Source of the DNA: Amblyornis subalaris
Taxonomy: Eukaryota; Chordata; Aves; Passeriformes; Ptilonorhynchidae
Reading direction: 5' to 3'
Assembly: GCA_018881555.1 (NCBI GenBank)
Contig: JACAXG010000018.1
Coordinates: 8,245,634-8,309,633 of the forward strand
DNA: 64,000 nt
Part shown: in pieces, positions 37,817 to 50,265 of the stretch
Layout: every line of letters begins with the position of its first letter
How positions within the stretch are numbered: position 1 is the stretch's first letter
The notes under the pieces: generated by a model
Told to the model about the DNA's origin: nothing
Database searches by the model: none
Seen by the model: the letters and a program-made list of their open reading frames with translations, nothing else
Position numbers and translations under genes: made by a program

Positions 37817-40738
37817 GTAAGTAAAATGAAGTGTTCTCTAAAAAGAAACAGACTCAAGGGAACATATTTGAAACAGGTATAAATGCCAACTTTCCATTGC
37901 CATGAAATGATTAAGGAGAAAACTTAGTGGCTGAGAAGTTCTGCCCCTTCATCATGGACAATCTGAGGGTGGGAAATTTTCTTATGAAGATGCCAGAGCA
38001 TTTAACTGCCTTTTAAAATATCATATTGAGGCAGAAGCATGCATTCTGCCATGTGCACTGATTGCAGCAGTAACAGGCAGTCAATTTAGAAGGCAGAAAC
38101 GGAGGTGGCACATTTGCTCTGAGTTCTTTTCAGTGAAGCAGTTGGGCACAGAGATTCACAGGTGTTAACATGATCTTCTCTTTTTGACATGATGACAAAC
38201 AGTCACCACTAATAATCACTCAGACATTTTTGGAGACCTGAGCGAAGAAGGAAATGGAGTTAACTTTCCTTCTTTTTTCCTTTCCATTTAGCTGGAGCAG
38301 GTTCTTGTGAAGATTCCGTTACTCCCTTGTCCTGAATTTTTATGGTGTTAACTGTCCTTTTGGTAGAACAGAAAAGAGGTAATTTTTTTACTCTTACTTA
38401 AAAGTGACTCCTAGTTTCTTGAGGACAACACAAGACAAAAAAAAAACTTAAGAAGAGAGAGTGAATAGGACAGCAAAACAGAAACAGAGTACTTTTCTTC
38501 TTCTGTTTCGTCCAGGCTTGCTGCTAGACAAAGAAAAAAAGTAGCAGAAAGCCTTATCAGCCACTCTGAGACCTGGCAAATTTACACTAGTGTTGGACTG
38601 CCAAAGGCAGCGCCCTTGGTTATCTTGCTGGTTGCAGGGTTGCAGCAGTGTTGCAAAAGAAACAGTTTAGGACAGACTAACTAAACAGATGGCAAGAATA
38701 GAGAAAGATTAACTGAACTGAAGAAGCAAAAGGATATAGCAGGGAGAGGCTGGGAACAGTAACCTGAACCTAACATGCTGAATATCATTCAGAAGTGAAC
38801 AGAAACTAGTAGTAATGGGGTTGTCTTCTGGATTCTTCCCATCGACTCTGTCTGCCCACATCATCTCTTAGCATTAAGAGAATTAAGGTCCAATAATGCC
38901 ATAAAAAGCCCTCAAGTCCCAGCACATGGTGGGCATTTTTTACTACGAAGGTAAATCTAACTCCTTTCAGCCTTCTTGGCATCAAAGTATGGACAAAAAA
39001 GTGCAATAAGCAAAAAGGATTATTCTTTTGTTGTTTGCCNAGTAAGCCAAATTTCCTGCTCATTGGTTTTGAAACATTTTTCCATGTTTAAAAATGTAGT
39101 CTCACCCAGCATTTCACTCAGCAAGCATTTTGCTCTAAACTTTTCAAGTCCTTTTGTCTATAATCTTTCCCGACTTTATAAAGTCTTTTATATAACAGGC
39201 AGAGGGAGGCTTTTGTTATTTGGACATTGATATGTCTGTGCAATATATCTTGTCAGTTTTGGATTAGTGGTTTTGGNCCAATGACTTAGTCACTATTAGT
39301 TTCCCTTAAAAATAAATAAACNATTATTTTACAAGGAGTTTTTCATTGTCTTCTCAAACATCTAATACTGTTAGCTATCAAGAAGGGCCACTGAACGCTG
39401 ATATGCCAGCAGTCCTATGGCTTCTGGGATAGTGGGCTGTCAGTTTTTAAAGGTCTGTTCCTCTCTCAAATATGCCTTGCAAAATATCTTGAGACCATAT
39501 GATGGAAGTGAAGTGTCACTGTGGAAGGTCACTGTGCTATGTGNCTGTCTCCTTAAAGATTTGTGATAAGCAGAAATAACTTAAGGATATATTCAGACAG
39601 TAATCTCAACAGAATCAGTTATAAGATGCTACCTATGCCCTTGGCAGTGCATCCAGTACTCGCAAAAGTGAACGTGTGGTACAACAGGGTTCAGCCTGGG
39701 CACTGGGAACTACCTGGAACCCTGGCTAAAAACTGCAGCTGGTCCTCAGCCTCCACGTTGGCTTTGCTCTCTGCAGGAAAGCTAGCATGGGCACACCAAG
39801 GCTTCCAGTTCTTCCTGCCGTCATGTACAAAAGGAGTAAGAAAAGAGAACGTTATGCAAAGAACACTACAGGGAACACTAAGCAAAAATTGTTCTACAGT
39901 TGGAAAAATGTCATCAGCAGATTTCCTCTTTCTGCTTCTGTAAATTGCAGCGCTAGGAGAAGGAAGGGAGGAAGAAAGAGGGAAGTGGGCTTATGGCCAA
40001 AATTTTATTGGCCATTTAAATGGTGGTCCAAACATTGACTAGGAAGTCTTCTGTTAAGAAATTAATTTTTTTCAAAGTTGTCTCAAGATCATCAAAGTTT
40101 AATGCTGGTTTTATTACACTGTTTGCCTCAGTAACACAATTCTGAAATTAAAATAAGCACCCTCTGGTGCATATTATCCCTTCATGGTGCAAAGGACAAC
40201 CCTATCACAAAAAAACCATGTATTTGGTAGTATTAAGAAGAACAAAAAAAACAATCTCGTGTGACTTCAATTTGGATTTGCAAGGTATCTAACGCTGAAC
40301 TTGAAAAGAGAATCTAAGAGTAAGAACCAACTTTTAAACGCAGAAAGTCTTGCATTCAGGAGGGGTGACTTAAAATAGTAGTTCTATTTTAGGTCTTACA
40401 GAGGAAGAGAAGTGCTCTATGACTGTTACCTTATGCAATCAGAATACTGCATGAAATGATTAAAGGAAAAGAGTGAGCCAGTTCTCTATACCCTAAGTAA
40501 CTAGACATAGTTACTTAGGAATAGAAACTTGAGAACTGTAAATGAAAATTGGGAACTGTTCAAGGACCTACTGCTGCTTTGTCTATGCACAGCATAAAGG
40601 AGAAGTAAATGGAAAGAAGACTAAGTTACAATTCAACATATACAGGTGACAAATGCAAGTCAAAAGAATAAACAGACTGTTTAGACACAAATCTGTTTTA
40701 TCTTTGCAATGGAGCAGGAACACATTCTCTTGGCTAGG
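37817..40738. other. Non-coding stretch apart from the weak exon candidate
   Basis: Contains an A-run near 38438-38447 and a cluster of Ns at 39040, 39277, 39322 and 39544. No other coding or repeat content was recognised. Confidence 0.6.
38292..38351 (+). other. Candidate terminal coding segment following the exon at 37.7 kb (weak)
   Basis: A strong acceptor (a polypyrimidine tract ending ccatttag) precedes ctggagcagg. In the phase left by the candidate exon at 37681-37816, this reads LEQVLVKIPLLPCPEFLWC and then a stop. No polyadenylation signal lies close downstream; the nearest aataaa is near 39310. The intron would be 475 bp with GT-AG ends. No protein family is recognised. Confidence 0.17.
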
Positions 40739-40765
40739 CAGCAAATAGTGTCACACTATTTGCTG
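40739..40765. repeat. Perfect 27-bp palindrome
   Basis: The arms cagcaaatagtgt (40739-40751) and acactatttgctg (40753-40765) are exact reverse complements around a single central c. A 13-bp perfect arm with a 1-base centre is unlikely by chance in 64 kb. It could be a cruciform-prone site, a dimeric factor-binding site, the fused ends of a lost inverted-repeat element, or a local templated replication error. Confidence 0.9.
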
Positions 40766-42752
40766 TACCATCAGCTGCCTCAGGCACAGCTGTGTGAGTG
40801 CCTTCAGCATGGCATGTCAGTCCCTGGGACTGGAACACGAGGCTGGCATGTGCTGGGTTTATGGGAGGAGATCTCTGAAAACTTAATTTCAATTCACCAG
40901 GCCTGATTAACTTAAGTCATATTTACTGCCCCATCACTGCAAGGTACCTACCTATGTATCTAACTAGCTAGATCACTTGCCACCTTTCTGCTCTCTTCTC
41001 TTGCACCAGTAAAGGTGAAATGGAAGGAGAGCAAGGGAAAAAAACACAAACCAGAAAAAAACCTGAGAATCCAAAAGCTGTTGCAGAAGCGAGATTATTG
41101 TGAAATGTTTTCTGTGAAAATATCAACACTTTTCCCTGGCTCTAGTGAGTGCACGAAACAGAACTGCTGTGTTCTAGTGCTTCCTACTCCATCCAGTTTG
41201 CAGCCAAGGACAAGTATAGGTGTCTTTTTCTGCCTGTGGATTTTTTGACAGGTTCAGTCTCCGTCTTTTTATTTCCATTAGAACTCCACACAGAGCAAAC
41301 CATAAATTTCATCTCCTTAGTAACTGACACTTACAACACAAAAATCTCACCACTGAACTCATTGCTTGCTCTCTGCCCTCCCAAACTCCCAATGATATAG
41401 ATGATTCTAAGAAAAGGAAGTGGGATGTGCTAGGCATGGCCCAAGAGAGGGATTACCTCTATGAAGACCTAAATCTAAGAAAGAGGCTGAGCAAATGAAG
41501 GTCTAGCAGAGGAGCTGTCTCTCAGCTGCTGCATCCATGCTGTTGTGANCACCACTTTTTCTCTCATTGCAACAAAGCTCTAATAACAGTACTATCTAAC
41601 TTCCACTTTTTGTGTTTTCTTTGGAGAAAAAAAACTGCCAAAAGGAAATTCTTTTGCCTATGGCCAAGTAATGTTATTCAAAAATCCTGTGTTAGATGAG
41701 AGTTGCTAAAATCCCTTTGGAATCTCCCCTGTGCAGTGTTTCTGTACAAACACAGCACGGCATTATGTTAAATCACCGTGGTTGAATGATCTCTGCAATC
41801 CATGACAGAAGGAAAATAGATTGATCATATGGGTTGAATCACAATAGATACGGAAGACTAATACAGAGTGTATCTTCTTCAATTAGGAAATCTTTCTGCC
41901 TCAGGTACTCAAAAAGAGAAGTTAATTCATGTAAACATTTTACATCTGGGCAGACTTAAAAATGTATCAGTACAAAATATTTTAAAGTTGCAGCTTCCTA
42001 GGGGAAATTCAATAACTTTTTAGGGCCAAATATTGAAGCCAATAGGATTTTCCTCTGTGGAATCAGAATCAAACAAAACAGTCCCCAACTCTCCTCTTGA
42101 CTATTGATGACAGGCACCAGAGCTCTGCAAAGGAAAATAGAAAAAGAGCACTAGCGAATTTTGAAGTGAGCTTGCCAATTTGCAATACTGTCTTCATTTA
42201 AGTCTCTTCTAAGAATTTTTCCAAGGTATTAACAGGAAATAAATAGCTTATGAAAACAGTAGTATAATTTCAGTGGAGCCATTGACATACCCAGGAGCCC
42301 AAGTCAAAGCTTTTTCATGTGAGTGGGAGTCTCCACAGCCATTGGCAGAATAGCAGACATTTCATTGGTTTGGGGGTTAGTTTGGCAAACAGATGTGGCT
42401 ACAGTCACTTTCTCTGCCCCAACTTCCTCTGAAAGTCTTCACTACTTTTTTGGATGATCCATTCAGTTCCTTTGGGTACCTTTCCATGCAGGCATGAGCA
42501 AGCCAGCTCTAAGCCTTTTCATACCAAAACAATTTCTAAAGCCAAATTTCAGATACTAAAAGAGAGTCTCTGAATGAGAAATCCCGGTTTCTGGAAGCAG
42601 GATAATCTCATTAGCAAGGCATAGGTTGCTTTCCAGCAGGGCTGACTAGCTAAGCAAGCATAGCTGTTCTTTTCCCAGTGCCTGTTTTGCTGCTACATGA
42701 TTGAATTGGGTAGATTTATGTGTCCCTGCACTGGGCTGCTTAGTTATATGCA
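40766..42752. other. Non-coding stretch, nothing recognised
   Basis: AT-rich with short open frames. Single N at 41549. Confidence 0.7.
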
Positions 42753-42845
42753 CTGAGTCTCAGTTCTTCATGTGTGAAACGAAAGTAGTAATAGCTTCCT
42801 CCTGCCATGCACACACGTAAAGGGGAAAATGTTAGAAGATGCAAG
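42753..42845 (+). mobile_element. MIR-like SINE relic (third)
   Basis: The order ctgagtctcagttcttcatg, tgtgaaacgaaagtagtaat, agcttcctcctgcc follows the MIR consensus in the forward direction: ctgagcctcagtttcctcatc, tgtaaaatggggataataata, gtacctacctc. The first 30 bases match well, and the 3' part is too diverged to follow. Confidence 0.5.
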
Positions 42846-44721
42846 AGCATGTGGGTGTTTCTTGTAAATTTTACTAGACCTGTCTAATATCTCAGATCTC
42901 TCTTTCTGACAACTTTGTGATTTTTGAACCTGATCAGCACCAACTGGCCATGTGATTTCATAATTTTATCCACAGTCCTGCTTTTATCCTGTTTCCCTCC
43001 TATTAGTCACATCCTTGTTTGGAATGCACAACAGTCCAGAGGGATGGTTAGAAACAGGAGAAACAGAGTTATCACAGAGCTGATGCCGGGGCTTTGTGAG
43101 TTGCAGAAGGCCTCAAATGCAGTGGAAAGCTGACTGGGCCAGAAGCTTCCCAGCCACTTCCTTTTTCTGCTGCTACCACAGCAGGCTGTGAGGCGGGAGG
43201 CAGCCTATGTTAAGACATAGGCTGAAACTATCTGAAACTATCCTGAAACTCAGATGAACTTGACCACTGCATATGTTTCTATGGGTAGATTGTACTGGCA
43301 ATACCACTCAAAGTAGTGAAATGAGACAGGAGGATGTCATTGAGTCGCCTGCTCAGTTAGGAGATTGGATACACATAATGACTGGTTTTGTATATGAACA
43401 AAGAAATATGCAGTCCTGCAAGGCAAGGAGAAAGAAGCTTTTGAAGATTGCTACAAGTGCAGGCAAAACTCCTCTCAGTATCCCCTCTCCCCTCGTGTGG
43501 GTAAGATGTCTCACACATAATATATGTTCCACATGCTACTGACTCATTTTCCTTCTCTTAATAAGATCACTTTTAAAGCAAAATTTCAGTCTTTGAAATC
43601 AAGTCCCTGCCTTTTTATATTTAGCAAAAGTAAACGACTTCTCTAAAATCTGTCTGAATTTCTCTGCAGTGGGTTTGTGGAGGTTATATGACAGACCTGA
43701 CAGTCATAGTGAAAGAGGAATATGACCTGCTCCATACATGAACCAGGAAGTCTGCTCTTTAGGTAGCTGGTGGATTTCAGATGAAAGAGCTGAATAAGTT
43801 CCTTTTTCCACTTCAAGCTAAAAGAACTGAGTTCAGCCCAAAAGCCAGAGGAGTACAGAGGAATGGGGATAAAGTAGGAGACTCTCAATTCTGTGGCTCA
43901 GGAGGTCAAAGCACTGCAAGATCATCGCAAGCTGATACTGTAAACCAGATCCAACAAAAGTCTTTCAAGTGCATATCATGCTATTTAAACATACTCTTAA
44001 ATGTTTTTGCAGTTGCTCTGCTTCTGACCTACTTTTTAATAGCTCTTCTAGCAATACATTTTCTAGAGGAGAGGACTTTATGTAAGAATTGTTAAATTAA
44101 CAACCCCTACCTGGTGCTATAAAGAAGCAAAACTACGTAATTTTGAATTTCCCCTGCCCTTCATGCCTAGTTTTGAGAAATCTCATATCAGAAGGTGAAA
44201 AGACTATGTATTTACTCTCTCTAGCTTTTCTCTCTTTGTGAGACATATGGCTACAGTTTAAACAGAATCTGAATGTCTCTGTGGATGTTTACAGTGTACA
44301 GGAGGTACATGCTGTGAAGCACCTTAAGGTGGCTGTTTTCTAGTTCTTCACTTCAAGCATGTGGCTAAAGTGTGTGTTGGCTCCCACCTGCCCACAAGTC
44401 TCTCCAAGGACCTAGTGGGGAGACAGTGAGCATCTGAATCTCTCTGAACTGTGACCTGGCATGTGTGTGTGCGAGTTGACGTGTCTTTTGCATGGCTGGG
44501 GAAAAAATGTCTCATATTTGTGGGCCTTTGATGAGGATCTTGAAGATTAATGATAATCTCATTGATTATTTTGGCCTCTTAGCAGGAGGATGGAGCTAAG
44601 TGGTGGAATTTGGTATGTAAAACACCAACCTGAGAAGACAAGCAATTGAGTTGGCTGAGAGTTTCTGTAGCTGGCATTGCTTCAACAGTTTCTAAAATAG
44701 GGCAGTTCTTGTTTTTACCTT
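42846..44721. other. Non-coding stretch, nothing recognised
   Basis: A short stem-loop and mini-tandem are listed separately at 43201-43253. An open frame at 43781-44095 ends in a hydrophobic stretch but has no recognised family. Confidence 0.65.
43201..43253. repeat. Perfect stem-loop followed by a threefold ctgaaact mini-tandem
   Basis: The arms cagcctatgt and acataggctg pair perfectly around a taag loop (43201-43224). The right arm runs directly into three copies of ctgaaact (43222, 43233 and 43244, spaced 11 bases). The overlap between stem and tandem suggests local slippage or templated duplication. Confidence 0.7.
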
Positions 44722-45020
44722 TCAAGAATGATCTCAAAAAAATTGGAGAGAACTCAAAGAGGATCCAAAGCAGTAGTTGAAGAACTGGAGGATATACAGA
44801 CTAAAAGGAGCTCAATCTATGTATTAGGTATGTAATAAAGTTAGAAGAGAGTCTGCAAGTTGTGCTCATTGAAGAAGAAAGAATTTGATGATAAAGGGCT
44901 TTCCGACCCAATACAGACAAGTGCAAGACCAAGAGGTGATCTGAGGCTTCCCCTAAAAGTCCAACAGAAAGTTTTTCCCAACAGTCCCACTTTGGTCCAA
45001 CTGAGATGACTGTGGAGGGA
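44722..45020 (+). mobile_element. Old, diverged CR1-type LINE fragment
   Basis: The words attggagagaactcaaagag, gatccaaagcagtagttgaa, gaactggaggatatacagac and ggagctcaatctatgt occur in the same order as in ancient CR1/L3-type ORF2: tggagagagttcagagaaga, gccacaaaaatgattaaggg, actggaggatatgac, agagctcgatctatttag. Later parts, such as agggctttccgacc at 44897, also fit. Frames are fully broken. This is much older than the copies at 23 and 53.8 kb. Confidence 0.6.
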
Positions 45021-46534
45021 ACTGTTGCTTCTGCTGAATCCAGTGCAGGCACCGCCTCCAGCAAGACCAGCTCTGGCCAAGGGCCTGCTCTGGTGTCGGT
45101 GGCAATGACACTGTTGCATCAAAGGCACCGTGCATTAGAGAAGAAGCCAGGCAAGACACTACATAGCTGACAAATCACCTGTGAATTCCTGAGGCATTCT
45201 TAAGAAGTCTGATTTTAGTATCATGGACTGGGCCTGGTAAATCATGGGTTTTTTAACATGCATTAGGATTGAGCAAACAGGGGCAAAAGAAGTAAGGTCT
45301 AAAATTTCATTTTTACCCTTGAAAAAAGATTTTTTTTTTTTTCTTGCCACTTTTGGGTGCTCTGATAGTTGAATTTGGCAACCTAGGGCCAGAAGCACAG
45401 AAATTCCNTGGTACAGCTTGCTCCTATAGGTGTCTGACAAATTCTGGAGGAATAAGGAAATTATTTCTGTTCTCTGATAATTTAGAAGCACCGTTTCAGG
45501 TAAAAGGAGCTAGAGAATTTAATCTTTCTAGCCAAACTTAGAATAAAATGCTAAAGAATCTTATATCACATGCCACTTCAAACTGATAACAGATCCTGCC
45601 ATCAAAACTAGCATTGATGAAAACTCAGACAGCAGACTCTGAATGATTGCAGGAACTGCTGGACTTATAAAACTGACTGAAATTTTTCTTGTAAAGTAAA
45701 AAAAAGGGCCATTTGTAGAGTATTTTCTCTCATTTTCTTGAAATTATTAGACTTTTCAATGCATAACATACATTTAACTGAGTGTACACTATAAAGGATT
45801 TCTAGAATAATGAAAGAACTTACAGGAAAATGCTACCACAAAATCTTTAAAGGAACTCTATAACAGCAGCTCTAGTGATGCATCATTTTACTCTGCTTAT
45901 CCTAATGTATGGCAAAGCAGGGTAAAGTTTTGTCTCCTTTGTGTTACCTTAAGAAATAATTAATTTGGATGTTAAAAATTAGGAAAATATCATTGGTTCT
46001 GAGGAGGAAGGAGTGAGGGATGATTCCCAGACAACACAGATACATTAATTATAATTTTTAATTTATATATATATTTATACATAAAAAATCAAGGGCCAAA
46101 AATAATGACCAGAGAGAACTACAGACAATGTATTTAGTCATTATTAGATGAAAATTAGAAATACTGCAGAAAATCTAGAAATATTCAGTAAGTAGTTTTG
46201 TTTTTTTCCTAGAGGATAGGGAATGCAACACTGTACTCACATAATCTGTTGATGAAATACTTCCCACTACAGCAGTTCTCAAGGCATCTCTGTTCAACAT
46301 ACAGAAATGGGAGCTTTTTTGCTGCTCATTTATCCCACCTGTCTTGGACTTCCCTCAGGACAGACTAAATCACTTTCTGAAAGTCCCTAGAGACCGAGGA
46401 GATGAATTCCATCATCTGGGTTAAAGAACATAAATTTCTGTTGTAAAGTGGCATTCGTCATGAGGGCACCATAAAAAAACCCCACAAACGAAAAGGCTAG
46501 TCAGCCACAGGATGCAGTCAGAGGAACAAAGCGA
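45021..46534. other. Non-coding stretch, nothing recognised
   Basis: AT-rich, with a T-run at 45331-45342 and an AT-alternating stretch near 46062-46080. Single N at 45409. Confidence 0.7.
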
Positions 46535-46745
46535 CCTGAGTGCAAAAAGGGACAAGTAATCTCAGGATGTATCAGGTGAGGGAAGGCTTTTTTTTTAAAT
46601 GGGAAAATATAAATGCCATTCTTCAAGAATATTGGTAAGATACTATGTGGAAAATTTGTTCACTCATGTTTGAGAATTCAAACTTGTGCATGGGTAGAGC
46701 AGGCACCTGGATGAAATGGAGAAAATTGCTCTGGTAGAGCAGGCA
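46535..46745 (+). mobile_element. Old, diverged CR1/L3-type LINE fragment
   Basis: The order gacaagtaatctcaggatgt, atcaggtgaggg, aatgccattcttcaagaata, ttggtaagatactatgtgga, then tgtttgagaattcaaactt and cctggatgaaatggagaa follows the ORF2 region of old CR1/L3 elements: gcaatcctaggatgtatcag, a short gap, then attggtgagacctcatctgg, tgtttgagaaatatgaattc, aggatgatcagaggaatgga. This region lies upstream of the part seen at 44.7 kb, so the two are separate insertions, not one element in order. Confidence 0.6.
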
Positions 46746-49700
46746 TGAAGGAGCTTGTCTTGTTTATCATAGCGAAAAAAAAGTCTGGGATGTAATATGA
46801 TTGCTTTCTGGAAATACATCAGAGGGCTGAGCACCACGAGAGGAGAAAGATATGCGAACTAGCAGCATCTACAGGAAATGGAAGATCGGTAGGTAGATGG
46901 ATAGATGTATAAATAGATACGCAGTTTCAACGTGATTCTTTCCTGTAGCAGTCGTATCAGAGGCTCAAAGAGTTGGAAGCTGAAACTAGAAAAACTGAAA
47001 TCAAAACCAGATGAAAATTTTAGTTGTGATGATAATTGTAGCAATTTATCAGTTTGCAGTGGATTCTGTCTAGTGGAAACTTTGAAATGAAAATGGCACA
47101 TTTTCTCTAACAGATACATTTTTGTTCATTCCTGGTGCTGCTCTTGAATCAGGAACTGATTCATGTACATCCTATGGCTCTTATTTCACTGNGTCAACTA
47201 GGTAATCCTCACAGTGCCTAAAATCTTGTTGCTATTACTCTACTTATTTACTTCACAGTCCTTTTAAATTGCAAGAACAGTGTAAATCAGACTCATTGGA
47301 AATAAAAATTGGGTCCTATGCTTTACCACTTCTGTGAAACAGAAATCTATTGTTTTATATGTCTTTAATCTGCCTTCTTGAATGGTTTTATTTCACACAT
47401 GCTGATAGCTCAGCAGAAGGCTGTTGTTAGCTCACAATAATAGATAGCCTCTAGGTTAACTTCTGGAAGTAACTTTGGAAACTATTTTTCAGGCAATGCT
47501 CCAAGAAAAAGAGGCACATGTTGAGGAACTGACATAACTTTTTAACACCACAACCAGCATATTTCTTCATGCAAACCCAGCCAAAACAAGTTGCCAAAAT
47601 CAATATTGATCTAGTCCTTCATCCAATCAACAAATGCCATTGTTTATAAGATATAACTTTTCTTGGTTAAAGTTCAAAGCTAAATGCCAAGGATTTGCAA
47701 AACTATTAAAATGAGAGGATNTAGGTTTCCAGAAACTCTGGCTTGCTTTCAGTCTCAGTGTGTATTCTGAGCCTATCCAAAGAACCTCTGCAGTTTTTAT
47801 ATAGAACCTAATGGTGAAAGGACGGCAAAGAGAACAAGAGGGCATGCACATGTGAGATATGTACACAGAAAGGTACTTTACAAATATTATTTAAAAATGG
47901 CACTTTGGATTTTTCTGGATCGCTGAAATTTAGTTTGAGACTAAGAAAAGAGAATTATGCAGTAAGATTAAAAGAAACTTGGAGGTTTTCCTGTTTGTTG
48001 ATAAAATGTCTGGTCTTCCAATCCAACAAAATTAAAATTGTGTTGGGTTCTGAATTCCATGAATGTGGGTTTTATAATTATAAATCCATTGAACCATTGC
48101 ATAAGCATGAGATTTATTTAACCTTTTCCTTAAAATGTTTCTTTAACAAAACCTGTCAAATATTCCTGAATTTTCCATGGTAATAATATGTCCACAACTA
48201 CACAAACCCAGAAGAGGAAATGCAAATGTTTATCTATCTTAAGAAAAGATTTTCACCATTCCAGCCAAGGGTTATATTCCAGAATCTGAGCTTCATTTTG
48301 TNAGACACCCTATAAGAACTTTAGATAATACGTAGACAGGTAGGCCATAGGGCAAAAAGCCAAGTTTTCAACTAACCTTCAGTAACCTCAGTAAATGGGA
48401 CCTGCACATTTCAAAGTTTTCAGTAATAATCTCTGTTCTAATAGCACTGTCAAGGTGTTCTTTAAATCTTACTGCATACTGCTATCTAGCTTTGGCCGCC
48501 ATTAGGTAATGGCGAAGCCTCTTGCTCAGATATTGAATAGTAAAATTTGTTTATTTTCATAGTCTTTAAATTCCAGGAGATATAGCTTAGGCTGATTTTT
48601 AATAGGCTTATATGATACTCTGAGGGTGCTGCTTTGCTTTTTCCTTTAGGATTTTTGGTTTCCTAGCTTGAGGGTGAAGTGGTTGGAGCTGATTATAATT
48701 TCCAGTGTTAACTCCTGAAAAACACCACATGTGCCTATTTCCTAAGAATTTCAGTTATTCATTGCACTGGGCGAGGCTAGGGGTGCCTTCTCCCCACTTT
48801 TACCATTTCAGTGGCCCAAGACAGTCTCTAAAGCACCCTACGTCTTTGTGCCTCCACATACTTAATCTATTTTGTGACACAACAGAGAGCAGCGGCTTAA
48901 ATCCCCTTTCGTGCCATTTTCTTACTGTCTTCTTAAAACTTAAAACTCCTGGTTTTGTAAACAGGCATGGCTCTGATCGTGACAAAACTGATGCAAACTG
49001 TATTAGTTTCACTTAGTCTTTTTTGAAGTAGTCTCCCTAAAAAATCCATAGTGGATGTAATCCAGTACCTGGTAATCAGGCTGTAAGATGAAAAACTGAG
49101 CATATTACTGAGTGGGAATTTGGTACAAAAATACAAAAAGGCTATTGTCTTTTTCAGCTGTTCTGAGAGTGCTTCAGGTCTTCTTCTACAAAAAAAAAAA
49201 AAAAATTCATGCTATTTACTGATGAACACTCCAAGAAGGTAGGTCTAGTTCTTCCAGGCATTGTGCCTTATTGTGGTCATGGTTTTGGGTTTCATCACAG
49301 TTCTAGCATAGACTCTGTGGTAGGATATACATTTCATGCAGCTAATGTCACAATTTACAAAAAAACTCAAACATTTTCTTGAAGAAACACCTTTGTCAAC
49401 CTAATGATTTTTGTGTAGCTCCAAAATGAGCATTCCACTCAGACCTTGTTAAGCAGAAAAATACCTACTCACCCCTAGTCTTTACCTGCAAATCAATCAT
49501 CTTTTCCTTATTAGGAGTAACTTTTTCGGGTTTAGAGCAAGCAAAGATCTCTTCCTCCATCCTGCCAGCAGAGCCAGACCTCTGTCCAACATCGTATGAG
49601 CTTTCCACCAACCTCAGCCCAGAACTCTGCCTGATCCCACAAATAAGGAGTAGGGTGTATTACCATGAACAGCCCCCAGCAGCACCTTGGATACAGCACC

Positions 49701-49805
49701 ACCACCAAGCATTCAGAGGGGAAGGGACAGAGTGGAGCACAAGCTCCCACTCTGGACTGGTCACAAGGGGCATTTCACAGCAGGAGGGGCTCTTACAGCC
49801 AGGTG
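46746..49805. other. Non-coding stretch, nothing recognised
   Basis: Contains a short imperfect gata-type repeat near 46889-46920 and a 15-base A-run at about 49191-49205. No gene or repeat family was recognised. Ns at 47192, 47721 and 48302. Confidence 0.7.
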
Positions 49806-50166
49806 GGCTTGATGCCAAAGAGATTTTTGCTTTTATACTTTTATATTAATAGTATATTAGTAACCCTGTAGTCCTGTAGCCCTGTAGCTTTTACCCTCTA
49901 ACCTTGTAAATTCCTAGCTAGCAAACTCCCTATCCCATAGTCCCTATCCCTATAGTCAAAATAAGATTCCTGTGTCAACCTTATCATCACTAGTGTTCTA
50001 GGGACCAGGGACACTTCTCTGTCCCATGTCTCCTAAAAGCCCAAACAACAGTAGCTAGCAGCATTAGGCAGGGATTTCGGTAGGAGGCTGAGCCAAAGGA
50101 AATCACCTCATTAACCGTACTTCTAACTGGAAGATTTTTGTAAACTATTTTAATTTGATGTAAACT

Positions 50167-50174
50167 TATAAAAG
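50167..50174 (+). promoter_or_regulatory. LTR TATA box
   Basis: The motif tataaaag sits 93 bp before the LTR polyadenylation signal, the usual relation between the two in a retroviral LTR. If still active, it would drive transcription rightward into 50.3 kb and beyond. Confidence 0.6.
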
Positions 50175-50259
50175 TGCTTCGGGTACACACACACTGAGAA
50201 CAGACACTTGGGACGGAACACAAAACTGATCGGTGTGCTTTGTACTCTGGAGGACTTCC

Positions 50260-50265
50260 AATAAA
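50260..50265 (+). terminator. LTR polyadenylation signal (aataaa)
   Basis: A canonical aataaa lies inside the solo LTR downstream of the TATA box, followed by pyrimidine-rich sequence, as expected at the R/U5 boundary. Confidence 0.6.

Noticed and set aside
43781..44095. Small membrane-protein-like frame ending in a hydrophobic stretch
   Set aside because: There are no splice or promoter signals around it and no family likeness. T-rich DNA gives hydrophobic peptides by default.
49865..49960. Repeated cctgtag and ccctat words as a CRISPR-like or satellite array
   Set aside because: The units are 7-9 bases, irregular, and lie inside the U3 part of the solo LTR.
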